Origin: an uncultured bacterium
GTDB taxonomy: Bacteria; Verrucomicrobiota; Lentisphaeria; Oligosphaerales; Oligosphaeraceae
NCBI GenBank assembly: GCA_902776645.1
Contig: CACYQT010000015.1
Location: 1 to 64,000, forward strand
DNA length: 64,000 nucleotides
Reading direction: 5' to 3'
The notes under the pieces were generated by a model, which saw only the letters and a list, made by a program, of their open reading frames with translations, did no database searches and was not told the origin of the DNA. Below, in pieces: positions 1 to 7,836 of this stretch; the stretch's first letter is position 1; each line of letters starts with the position of its first letter. The position numbers and the translations under genes were made by a program.

Positions 1-87
1 TAACATGAAAAGAAAAATTTATTGTTACCCTATATATTCATAGATACACAAAGAGAAAGTGTCAAGTAAAATAAACAAGGAGCAAGA

Positions 88-1020
88 ATGAATGCACGTA
101 TGATTAAAATGCTGGTTGGTCTGGTAACTCTTGTAAGTCTGACATCATGTGTCTCGCTTAGAGAAGATGCATGGGATGGAATTGCCGAAGCAGGAAGTCA
201 ACTCGGCCATGAAATTGCTGAATTCAGTCGAGAAGTCCATTATGAATTCATCCATACCAAACCAATTTACTCTATTCGGAAAGGCTGGCATGATTTGACA
301 AATGGCTGTGAAAGGAGAATTGATGAGTGCTATCCGATTTGCGTCATTGTGGAGGATCAGAGCCGTTATGAAGCCATTGCCGGAGATCGAAACTTTGAAA
401 CTCAGTGGAAGCATTTCCAGGATATGGAATTGTATGAACCAGTCAGGACCGGTATTGAAATTTTGGATACACTGAATGGTGAGGTGAGTCTTATTTCCAA
501 GCAATTAATCAACGAAGTGATTAAGCCATATATTAATATGTCACTGTCTGGAGAAATTAATCTTTATCATCAATATAAACAAAACGTGAAAAATTACACC
601 AATAAAGGAGTCGATTATGAACATGCTTGTAAGCGGGTATGGGAGGATTGGCGAAAAGAAAGCAATGGGGAAGAAAATTGTAGAAAGCTAAAGGCTGCAT
701 TGCCGACCATCAAGAAGTCAGAGTTTTTCAGTCAGGTAAAAGGCATTGTCAATAAGAATATTGAACTATTAAAACCCAAATTGGAAAAAGCATTTAGCCA
801 AGCGCTCAATAATGAGTTTAAAAGCTATTTAAAAAGTGAAACAAGAATAAATCGCAAAGAGAACAGAGATGCTTTTTATCAAGGTTGTGAAGAAACACTA
901 AAAGTCGTATCAGAGCTCATTGAAGCTTGTAATTTTATCATTGAGCTTCACAATATTTCTACGGATGAAGATAAAGCGATAATGGATCTTTTCGCAACAT
1001 TTGAATCAACAAATATTTAA
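88..1020 (+). CDS. Lipoprotein of unknown function
   Basis: The protein has 310 residues and begins with a basic start, a hydrophobic stretch and a lipobox (LTSC, Cys about residue 21), so it is probably a lipid-anchored envelope protein. The mature part is charged and mostly helical, with no membrane segment and no family I recognise. AAGGAGC lies about 8 nt before the ATG. It opens a same-strand run of AT-rich genes and is followed 28 nt later by a second lipoprotein gene, so the two are probably co-transcribed. I see no catalytic motif. Function is unknown; the lipoprotein call is fairly safe. Confidence 0.75.
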   Translation: MNARMIKMLVGLVTLVSLTSCVSLREDAWDGIAEAGSQLGHEIAEFSREVHYEFIHTKPIYSIRKGWHDLTNGCERRIDECYPICVIVEDQSRYEAIAGDRNFETQWKHFQDMELYEPVRTGIEILDTLNGEVSLISKQLINEVIKPYINMSLSGEINLYHQYKQNVKNYTNKGVDYEHACKRVWEDWRKESNGEENCRKLKAALPTIKKSEFFSQVKGIVNKNIELLKPKLEKAFSQALNNEFKSYLKSETRINRKENRDAFYQGCEETLKVVSELIEACNFIIELHNISTDEDKAIMDLFATFESTNI

Positions 1021-1048
1021 AATATATTGAAAACCTACGGAGAATAAA

Positions 1049-1966
1049 ATGAAAGCGATTAAATTTTTAATGTCAACTGTATTGGTATTTTTTCTCATGT
1101 CATGTGAAACTACTAGTGACACCACCGGGGGAACGACCCGTGTCACGACACATGTCACGAATCCTCATAAAATCCCTGGCAAGAGTCCATTTGAATTACT
1201 GTCAGGATTTGACTATCGTGACAAGGATATGATTCGTTTGAAGCTTGACGAAATCAAATTTACAGGTGTAAAACTTGATAATTATGATATGCAGAAAATG
1301 ACTGAATACCTGAAAAACAAACTAATTGAGGTCAAACGTTTTACTATTCTTACAGGAAAAGGTGATTTTAGAGACATGGCTGAAGTTGATGTTAATGTAA
1401 AGCCTCAAGTTGATTTTCTTGTAAGAACGGCGAATGGTGAACACCATCATGGTGCCAAAGTACTCCTTATGGTTCGATTTGGGCGTTTGCAGACTGGCGT
1501 AGAGGAAGATGCTTTGACTGTAAAAGGAACAAGCGGTAGAAATTCGGTCAGAAGCAAAGGGGATGCTATTAAGGACGAAATCGCTGAAAAATTCGGTATT
1601 ATCGATGTAAACAAAGCTTTTGACGAAGCATGTGAAAGGCTAATCAAAGAAATAAGCAAAAAGTACCCCCTGGCAAGCAAAGTCACAGCCATTCGAAACT
1701 TGGGTGATGATAACATCACAATGTCTGTTGACCGAGGATCTTTGTGGGGCTACTCCAATGAAGATATTTTCCAAATTTATACCATGAAAGATAACCTCGT
1801 CAATGTTGTTGCCATTGCTTCTGGTATGGTTGCACGTGAAAGCAGCACGCTAAAAATAATTCATTGGAACATGGAAGATGAATATGTTCGAGATGTATTA
1901 AAGCCATCTATTTTGAAAAATGGCCTCAAAGAACATGATCTTCGTGCGGTTCAGATGATACGATAG
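1049..1966 (+). CDS. Lipoprotein, possibly CsgG/LpoB-like fold
   Basis: The protein has 305 residues with a signal peptide and lipobox (LMSC, Cys about residue 19), followed by a Thr-rich linker. The rest alternates strand- and helix-like segments. Its last third (roughly residues 205-260: a strand, a Val-Asp-Arg-Gly turn, then an Ile-Phe-Gln-Ile-Tyr strand) recalls envelope proteins with CsgG- or FlgT-like beta domains. That is a weak impression, not a family call. A GGAG ribosome site precedes the ATG. It sits 28 nt after another lipoprotein gene and 34 nt before a large cytosolic-looking protein. Confidence 0.7.
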   Translation: MKAIKFLMSTVLVFFLMSCETTSDTTGGTTRVTTHVTNPHKIPGKSPFELLSGFDYRDKDMIRLKLDEIKFTGVKLDNYDMQKMTEYLKNKLIEVKRFTILTGKGDFRDMAEVDVNVKPQVDFLVRTANGEHHHGAKVLLMVRFGRLQTGVEEDALTVKGTSGRNSVRSKGDAIKDEIAEKFGIIDVNKAFDEACERLIKEISKKYPLASKVTAIRNLGDDNITMSVDRGSLWGYSNEDIFQIYTMKDNLVNVVAIASGMVARESSTLKIIHWNMEDEYVRDVLKPSILKNGLKEHDLRAVQMIR

Positions 1967-2000
1967 CTAAAATACACCAGCAAAAATCAAAGGTATTAAA

Positions 2001-3509
2001 ATGGCTGAGGCACAGAATCAAAATAATGTACGTCGTTCATGGGAATGGATATTTGGTAATAGAAGTATAGGGAACTTTTTGAATGGAGGAGCAGAAATAT
2101 CCAATGAATCAGAGGAAGAACTAGAGGAAAAAGCCAAAAAGACTATCATGGCCTTAAGTATTTTGCAGTATTTGGATGGTCTTCACAGGCGCCCCATGAC
2201 AATAATGTTCATTCTCTGGGCTAGACGCAAAGATTTATCTGACGAAAAGATAGATGAGCTTTCGTTCGAAAGAGTTGATGAATGTTTGCGGAACAATAAT
2301 GAAATTAGCAAATGGTGGATGGAAAAAACTGAAGATTCGCGAAGAAAGATAATTAATTCTAACTTGAATAATATTTTTACTGCATGGCTATATGGACGAG
2401 CATGTGGGCCGATTTTATATCGATCAAAATTTTTAGCAAAGTGGATTAGTGAAATACCTTCAGAGCGAATTGAACGACAGAACGAATGTTTTGGTGCGTT
2501 TTGTCAATATATAGATGAAATTGTCAATGAAACTCGTGTAAAATTTAGCACGATTCAAGAAGATATTACAGAAAATGAAGACGATATAATAAAATTGGCA
2601 ATAGGATCAATATTAAAGAAGTTGAAGGAGAAATACGGGAAAACTAGAGAAACAGCATTGTTGCGTGAAATCTTTGAAGAAGTTGAAAAAATCGAAGACA
2701 TTAGTATAAAAAATCGAATAAAGGAGATATTGAATAAATCAAGAAATAGATATAAGGATAGACGCCCTGAAGCGGATAAAAATTTCTTAACTGAGCTAAA
2801 TGAAAATAGAGAAGATAATGTAAATATTGAATATTTTGAAGCAATTTTTATCAGAAGGTATCGGACAATAAAAGACAGGATATGCACTATACTGGGATTA
2901 TCGCAGGAGAAAATACAACTATCATTTAGGCTACTTAGGCTCATTTCTAACAAAATCGAGGATGATAAAATTAGGCATGAAATGAACAAATTACTGGATA
3001 ATTTGGAAAATAGGAATGGAATAATAAGAACAAGAATATTGTTAAAAGAAATTATTATTGCAGCTGACACATTGGTTGATGAGGCTAATAGAGATCACAT
3101 AAAGGAGTTACTGGATAAAATTGAAAAATACTATATCCAAATGCCCAATTTGCCATTAGAAGATGAAGGAAGACTGAAAGATGACGAAGAGGATACTGCA
3201 AAGACAGATGATGAAATAATTGTAGACGATAATAACGCCGACGAAGCGCAACGAATAGAAGATCAAGTATTATTCCATAATGCATACTTAGATAACAATC
3301 ATGAGGAATATAGAGCAAAAATAGTATTTGCTTATTGGCTAAAAGTCAATATAATTGATCAAAAACTAGCAACACAAACAGCAATAGTCAACGCCTTCAA
3401 AAATGTCTATAGAAATGGTACTAATTTCTCCAGATTGCTGGAGGAGGGACAGGGAATTATGGATGGTAGAAGAATCAATCAAGATATTCAAGATAAAAAC
3501 TTTTTATAA
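2001..3509 (+). CDS. Large helical protein of unknown function
   Basis: The protein has 502 residues, no signal peptide and no membrane segment. It is almost entirely predicted helix, rich in Lys, Glu and Ile. An acidic, low-complexity linker (about residues 395-415) separates a long N-terminal helical part from a short C-terminal helical part. I recognise no family, nucleotide-binding motif or catalytic signature. The gene is strikingly AT-rich compared with the genes beyond 13 kb, which suggests acquisition. It lies 34 nt after a lipoprotein gene on the same strand. AAAGGTA precedes the ATG. Confidence 0.65.
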   Translation: MAEAQNQNNVRRSWEWIFGNRSIGNFLNGGAEISNESEEELEEKAKKTIMALSILQYLDGLHRRPMTIMFILWARRKDLSDEKIDELSFERVDECLRNNNEISKWWMEKTEDSRRKIINSNLNNIFTAWLYGRACGPILYRSKFLAKWISEIPSERIERQNECFGAFCQYIDEIVNETRVKFSTIQEDITENEDDIIKLAIGSILKKLKEKYGKTRETALLREIFEEVEKIEDISIKNRIKEILNKSRNRYKDRRPEADKNFLTELNENREDNVNIEYFEAIFIRRYRTIKDRICTILGLSQEKIQLSFRLLRLISNKIEDDKIRHEMNKLLDNLENRNGIIRTRILLKEIIIAADTLVDEANRDHIKELLDKIEKYYIQMPNLPLEDEGRLKDDEEDTAKTDDEIIVDDNNADEAQRIEDQVLFHNAYLDNNHEEYRAKIVFAYWLKVNIIDQKLATQTAIVNAFKNVYRNGTNFSRLLEEGQGIMDGRRINQDIQDKNFL

Positions 3510-3566
3510 AGAATATAAAATATATTAAAAATCATTAATTTATTAAGCAAAGAGGAGAAATAATAT

Positions 3567-4271
3567 ATGAACAACAAATATCAAGAATCTGAACGGGGCT
3601 CCGCCGATGGATGTATTATTCTAGGCCGAATTTATGATATAGCCTGTGATCCAAATATATTGACCGAGGATGAAAAGAAGCATCTTCGCCAATGTGAATA
3701 TTGTCGAAAAAACCTTGAACTGGCGATGCTGTTTCAGGATGCCATGGATGTGGACGCCATGCTTGAAGATGAGAATGACAAGCCGGAAAAGCTTGGTTTG
3801 CAGTTTCCGTCGCATCCTCCCTTTGCAAAAGATGAACAATACGAAGAGTTGCTTCTGGCGGGAGCTCCAGCAAAGGAGTTGACAAATTTTGAAATGATAT
3901 ATGAAGCTTCAAATATAAGGAAGCAACATAACGATTATTGGAAGGCGGTTCTGACCATCCATCTAGGAAAAGAACATAATACTGTCAGTAAAGGAGAATT
4001 GATAGAACGAGTTCAAATTGATTTCAATGTTGCGTCTGGAAATGGCTCTCCATTGTCTGGAAAACTTAAAATTTTCAATAAAGACTTGGATATCAGGAAT
4101 GGCGAATCTGTAGTGTTTGATGAGAATGGAGAAGCGGAATCTTGTTCGATTCTCATCACCAAAGATGCCTTCATGGATTGGGTGCTCCAACCTGCTAAAA
4201 ATGGTGAATGCTCATTTATAAGAAGTAATGGCAAAGATATTGTTCCTGGTGAACTGCTGTTAAAGGATTGA
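3567..4271 (+). CDS. Protein with HxxxCxxC zinc-finger-like motif
   Basis: The protein has 234 residues. Near residues 34-41 it has the HLRQCEYC segment, which fits the HxxxCxxC signature of zinc-binding anti-sigma (ZAS / zf-HC2) domains. Those usually bind and hold an ECF sigma factor. No sigma gene is adjacent, and there is no clear transmembrane helix, so an anti-sigma role is only a possibility. The C-terminal half looks beta-rich and ends with a segment (about residues 140-234) that could be a small beta sandwich. AGAGGAGAAA gives a strong ribosome site. It lies directly upstream of the AAA ATPase gene, after a hairpin-containing gap. Confidence 0.65.
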   Translation: MNNKYQESERGSADGCIILGRIYDIACDPNILTEDEKKHLRQCEYCRKNLELAMLFQDAMDVDAMLEDENDKPEKLGLQFPSHPPFAKDEQYEELLLAGAPAKELTNFEMIYEASNIRKQHNDYWKAVLTIHLGKEHNTVSKGELIERVQIDFNVASGNGSPLSGKLKIFNKDLDIRNGESVVFDENGEAESCSILITKDAFMDWVLQPAKNGECSFIRSNGKDIVPGELLLKD

Positions 4272-4289
4272 TAAACCTGCTGATTGATT

Positions 4290-4362
4290 CCCTGCCGCTC
4301 ATCTTTCCGGCGGCAGGGAAGAAAAAATTCAGGAAAAATGCAGAATTTTTGATTTTTCCTGA
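4290..4362 (+). terminator. Two consecutive hairpins before the AAA gene
   Basis: CCCTGCCG at 4290-4297 pairs with CGGCAGGG at 4311-4318. A second stem, TCAGGAAAAAT at 4329-4339, pairs with ATTTTTCCTGA at 4352-4362. No plus-strand U tract follows the first stem. It could terminate, attenuate or process RNA between the zinc-finger gene and the AAA gene. The 182-bp gap holds no gene. Confidence 0.45.
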
Positions 4363-4453
4363 AAAACTCCCTGACATTCCTCCCTTTATTTGGGTGTGCA
4401 GACAAGCAAACAGCTTGTTCCGAATCTCAACACCCGATACACGGAGGCATGAC

Positions 4454-5656
4454 ATGGTGAACACACTTCTTAAAGAAAAGCAAAGCCTGGAGGCACAGGC
4501 GGCCACGGCATACAAGGCCGGAGATTTCACCAAGGCGTCGAATTGCGTGAAAGGCGCCATTTCCAGACTGATTGCATTGTCTGGAAGCTGCGATGGCAAA
4601 GTCGCGGAAGCCTATAGGCAGCAGGAACAGAAACTGCGGAAATTGGACATGGAAATCCAGAAGCGGATTCCGCATGCCGAACCGCCGCGTATTCGTGTCG
4701 AACCCGAACGCAAGCGTGTGGAAACGACGCTGGATCGGCTTGTCGTTCCACGTCTTAACGGCACGGAATCTTCCGCCGGCAGAGCGGAAGCACCTTCCGG
4801 CAAGCAGCCCCCTGTTGACGGGACGCTTAATTTCTCGGATCTCGTTGGCATGGAAGAGTTCAAGGCGACCGTTGATGAAAAGATCATCGAACCGATGAGG
4901 AATCCGGAATGGGCCCGCAAGTGCGCCCAGCATGTCGGTGGCGGCATTCTGATGTACGGCCCGCCAGGCACGGGCAAGACGTACGCGGCGCAATGCATCG
5001 CCGGCGAACTGGAGATGCCGTTCTACCCGGTGAATTCCAGTGATGTCATTTCGTCGCTGGTCGGCGAATCGGAGAAGAATCTCGCGCAGGTCTTCACCCA
5101 GGCGAGAGAGAAAGGCGGTGTCATCTTCTTCGATGAGTTTGACGGCTTGTGCGCATCCCGTGATACAGGGGCCAATTTGGCGCAGCATGAGGTAAAGTTC
5201 ATCGACGCCTTGAAGACCCAAATGGATGGATTGCCAAGCAAGGCCTCCAAGACACCGCTGTTGGTTCTGGCGGCCTCCAATTGCCCGTGGCGGATTGATC
5301 GTGCCCTCCAGAGGCCTGGCCGTTTCGACAGTCTGATTTATGTCGGCCTGCCGACGCGTAAAGCCCGTCAACAGTTTCTGGAATACTTCTGCCACAAGCA
5401 TGATATATTCGCCGATCCTGTCGTCCTTAAGTGTGTCGCAGCTGCTACAGAAGGGTACAGCAACGCTGACATGGAAGCCTTGTGCATGAAAGCCGGCTAC
5501 TACCAGTTCAAGCATTATCTGGCGACGAACAAAAACACGAAGTTCCATGCCACACTCCCGCGCGAAGCGTTTGAATTTGCATTGACTCAGGTTCATCCGT
5601 CTGTGAAACCTGAAGACGAGCTCAAACTCAAAGCGTGGGGAAGGCATAATTCCTAA
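4454..5656 (+). CDS. Vps4/katanin-like AAA ATPase with MIT-like N-terminus
   Basis: The protein has 400 residues. Residues about 3-72 form three helices with the spacing and content of an MIT domain (AATAYKAGDFTKASNCVKGA, then an Ala/Leu helix, then a long charged helix). A Pro-rich linker follows. The AAA module has Walker A GPPGTGKT (169-176), Walker B VIFFDEFD (223-230), sensor-1 Asn about 276, arginine fingers in the LQRPGRFD region (286-292), GYSNAD (334-339), and a C-terminal Ser-Val...Leu...Trp-Gly helix (about 380-396) as in Vps4, katanin and spastin. These enzymes thread substrate tails, including those of ESCRT-III. The upstream in-frame extension to 4268 runs through hairpins. The ATG at 4454 has GGAGG 6 nt before it. 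The neighbour at 5733 is a plausible substrate. The AAA call is certain; the MIT and Vps4 assignment is inferred. Confidence 0.85.
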   Translation: MVNTLLKEKQSLEAQAATAYKAGDFTKASNCVKGAISRLIALSGSCDGKVAEAYRQQEQKLRKLDMEIQKRIPHAEPPRIRVEPERKRVETTLDRLVVPRLNGTESSAGRAEAPSGKQPPVDGTLNFSDLVGMEEFKATVDEKIIEPMRNPEWARKCAQHVGGGILMYGPPGTGKTYAAQCIAGELEMPFYPVNSSDVISSLVGESEKNLAQVFTQAREKGGVIFFDEFDGLCASRDTGANLAQHEVKFIDALKTQMDGLPSKASKTPLLVLAASNCPWRIDRALQRPGRFDSLIYVGLPTRKARQQFLEYFCHKHDIFADPVVLKCVAAATEGYSNADMEALCMKAGYYQFKHYLATNKNTKFHATLPREAFEFALTQVHPSVKPEDELKLKAWGRHNS

Positions 5657-5732
5657 ACATGTGATCGATTTGTCGTTCCATTCATTTAGTCAGAACATCA
5701 AAAGCAAAACACAGTCAAAAGGAGAAGGCACA

Positions 5733-6482
5733 ATGGATTTTCTGAAAAACATCATCGAATTCTGCCGTACGATCAATGAGACTGCACAGAACGAAGCAAG
5801 CAACAGCATTTCGAAGGAACCTGCCAACAACGTTCCGAAAGAGCCTGCCAAGCCCATGCCACGAGAGCCGAAAGGATCATGCTATACCATTACGGAAAGC
5901 GACATCGACCAATTGACATTGATGATTGAGAGCCGTTGCAAGTATTTCCAGGAAAGAATGGCATATAATAAGAAGCTGGCCAAGGAGTACATCAAACATG
6001 GATACAAAATGATGGCTCTGTCACCTCTAAAAATGTGCAATCAACTGAATGCTGAATGCGCAAAATTCCAAGAGAGAACGAATGGCTTGGTTATGGTCAT
6101 GTTCAACGCGATGAACACGCAGATGATTGCCGCGATGGCAGAGCAACAGGTTAATAAGCTTGAGGCATACACCAATAATGACAATCAGGCAGTCATCAAC
6201 AAGTTGGACACATGCAAGAAGCTGCTCCAAAACTTCGATGATGAACTTGATCGTGTTATGGGAAATGGTTACTCCAGCAGCAATCACCGGGAAGGCGACC
6301 TGACATTGGCGGATATTGAGGAGGAAATCCGGCGTGAACAAATGGCTGAGGACTCCCATAATGGCGAATTGACGTTGTCAGAGTTGGAGAATGCAATCCG
6401 TCTGGATCAGACGGGTACTGGCACTCATCTGACCAACCTGATGGATAGGAACCATGATCGGCTGAACAATCGTATCCACTAA
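5733..6482 (+). CDS. ESCRT-III/Snf7-like helical protein (candidate)
   Basis: The protein has 249 residues. Residues 1-18 could be an amphipathic membrane-binding helix, and residues 28-47 are a Pro/Lys-rich linker. Residues 53-178 are an unbroken helical core whose pattern follows Snf7: a Leu/Ile helix with a Lys-Tyr-Phe stretch, a basic turn (AKEYIKHGYKMMALSPLK, 83-100), a long helix with Asn-Thr and paired Met (about 128-135), then a helix ending in Asp-Asp-Glu-Leu-Asp. The tail carries two copies of one motif, GDLTLADIEEEIRREQ (188-203) and GELTLSELENAIRLDQ (211-226), placed like the MIT-interacting motifs that Vps4 grips. AAAGGAGAAGG precedes this ATG; the 24-codon upstream extension is unlikely. 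The family call is by eye and not proven. Confidence 0.6.
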   Translation: MDFLKNIIEFCRTINETAQNEASNSISKEPANNVPKEPAKPMPREPKGSCYTITESDIDQLTLMIESRCKYFQERMAYNKKLAKEYIKHGYKMMALSPLKMCNQLNAECAKFQERTNGLVMVMFNAMNTQMIAAMAEQQVNKLEAYTNNDNQAVINKLDTCKKLLQNFDDELDRVMGNGYSSSNHREGDLTLADIEEEIRREQMAEDSHNGELTLSELENAIRLDQTGTGTHLTNLMDRNHDRLNNRIH

Positions 6483-6502
6483 TGATGATGTGAATGTAAA
6501 CT

Positions 6503-6530
6503 CCCAAGCCCTTTGCCGAAAGGGCTTGGG
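6503..6530 (+). promoter_or_regulatory. Perfect 12-bp hairpin between genes
   Basis: CCCAAGCCCTTT (6503-6514) and AAAGGGCTTGGG (6519-6530) pair perfectly across a GCCG loop, just after the Snf7-like gene. GATAAAAC follows instead of a U tract. It may act as an mRNA-stabilising or processing hairpin, or as a weak terminator, and could set different expression levels for the flanking genes. Confidence 0.55.
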
Positions 6531-6557
6531 GATAAAACAAATAAAAGGAGGTATTGC

Positions 6558-7010
6558 ATGATGAAACGAACGGCAATTGTACAGAACGCAGGCACGTTGG
6601 TCTCGCTGGCCGCTAACACGCTGCAGGAGCATTTCAAGAAGCAAGGCTATGCGACGGAAGTGTTCCAATTGATGGATGGGAAGGCCATCGTCGTGATTGC
6701 TAACACTTCGGGCGAACATACCAAGTGGTGGAAAAGACTTGGTACGTACGGCAAGACATTGCTGGGACTGCAGGTGGCTTGCTGCATGGTTTTTGAGGCG
6801 GTAGGTCAGGACATGCGCATTTCCGTCAAAGGGGTGGATTATCTCAAGAATGTTGCCCCGATTTTAGTATCGACCGCATACTGCTGGTGGCTTTTCATTA
6901 CCGGCTCCTGCGGCGCCATTCGCCAGAAACTCTTTGCTGACAAGGCACTCCGGGAAGGCAAGCTGATTTCCGAACAACTTGTTTTTGAAACGACCGTGGT
7001 CGCCAGCTGA
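6558..7010 (+). CDS. Small membrane-anchored protein, unknown
   Basis: The protein has 150 residues. An N-terminal alpha/beta part (residues about 4-45, ending in a VFQLMDGKAIVVIANT strand pair) is followed by a basic Trp/Lys segment and then hydrophobic stretches near residues 65-82 and 96-118, the latter Trp-rich. A charged C-terminal tail follows. It is probably bound to the inner membrane. AAGGAGGT precedes two successive ATGs (6558 and 6561), and either could start. Its position straight after the AAA / Snf7-like pair suggests a membrane partner, but I recognise no family. Confidence 0.65.
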   Translation: MMKRTAIVQNAGTLVSLAANTLQEHFKKQGYATEVFQLMDGKAIVVIANTSGEHTKWWKRLGTYGKTLLGLQVACCMVFEAVGQDMRISVKGVDYLKNVAPILVSTAYCWWLFITGSCGAIRQKLFADKALREGKLISEQLVFETTVVAS

Positions 7011-7036
7011 GGACATTCTGGCGTATGAGCGGCATG

Positions 7037-7078
7037 TCGCCCTGTCCGAAGATGACGGGCAGGGCGATGTTTTCCAGT
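7037..7078 (+). terminator. Rho-independent terminator-like hairpin
   Basis: TCGCCCTGTCC (7037-7047) pairs with GGGCAGGGCGA (7057-7067) with one G-U. The U-rich stretch TGTTTTCCAGTTTTTTC follows. It comes 26 nt after the small membrane protein gene and probably ends that transcript. Confidence 0.65.
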
Positions 7079-7185
7079 TTTTTCAGAAAAAAACACATTC
7101 GTGTGAAAAACAGTGAATGGCCTTCCCCTTTATTTCAATGTAGAAATAATCTGTCACGTATTACTAAAACAAAGGAGAACACATC

Positions 7186-7740
7186 ATGAGCCTATGTACT
7201 TCATTACATGATTTGCTGTCTGATTTCATTAACAACTATGGCAGAATGACAGAAGACGAGAACAAGGGGAAGCCTCTCTTTCAAGATAAGGAGAAAGAAG
7301 AGCAACGGGCTCAGGATCTGTCCTTTCTTGACGCATTCATTGACTCACGGAAGAAGAACATTGATATTCTTTATCGGAAATTGGAACAGATCAAAAAAGA
7401 GATGGGGGAGACACAGCAACGACTGATGCCGTTGCGTGTCGATCTGTCTAGATGTTTGTATCCCGAAGATCGAGAACTGGTAATGGAGGAGATAAAATCG
7501 GTCAATCAAATTCTAGAGGAGGATAGGGCGAAGTTTACTTTGATACATTCAAAGGTCCGTAGGCTGGTGGCATTTACACACAAAGCCGATTTGATCCAGA
7601 TCCAGATTGCCGCTTCACATGACTCGGAAGATATTAGAAACCTTATTTTGCTTGCCACGGAGGTGGTTGATGATGATTTGGAGAAGGAGGTCCTTCTCCA
7701 AATGCTCAATGAAAAATGCATGAAGAATACATGCTTGTAA
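7186..7740 (+). CDS. Coiled-coil helical protein, unknown
   Basis: The protein has 184 residues and no signal peptide. From residue 30 onward it is helical. A long charged helix (about 36-85) turns at a Leu-Tyr-Pro-Glu segment near residue 92 into a second long helix, and the protein ends with an acidic Asp-Asp-Asp-Leu-Glu stretch and a Leu/Met helix. The hairpin-plus-acidic-tail layout loosely resembles a short ESCRT-III protein, so it might be a second subunit of the nearby AAA / Snf7-like system. No sequence motif confirms this. AAAGGAG lies about 8 nt before the ATG. Confidence 0.65.
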   Translation: MSLCTSLHDLLSDFINNYGRMTEDENKGKPLFQDKEKEEQRAQDLSFLDAFIDSRKKNIDILYRKLEQIKKEMGETQQRLMPLRVDLSRCLYPEDRELVMEEIKSVNQILEEDRAKFTLIHSKVRRLVAFTHKADLIQIQIAASHDSEDIRNLILLATEVVDDDLEKEVLLQMLNEKCMKNTCL

Positions 7741-7836
7741 TCTGGAAACGTGGTTGGAAATCAAGGGGGAGGGGAACTTGTTTTGTGATGATACCCCATA
7801 GAAAAAACTGGCAAAATACACATAGGAGATAGCGAC

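Noticed and set aside
4268-4453. In-frame N-terminal extension of the AAA ATPase
   Set aside because: It runs through two hairpins, has no ribosome site, and the ATG at 4454 has a good GGAGG.
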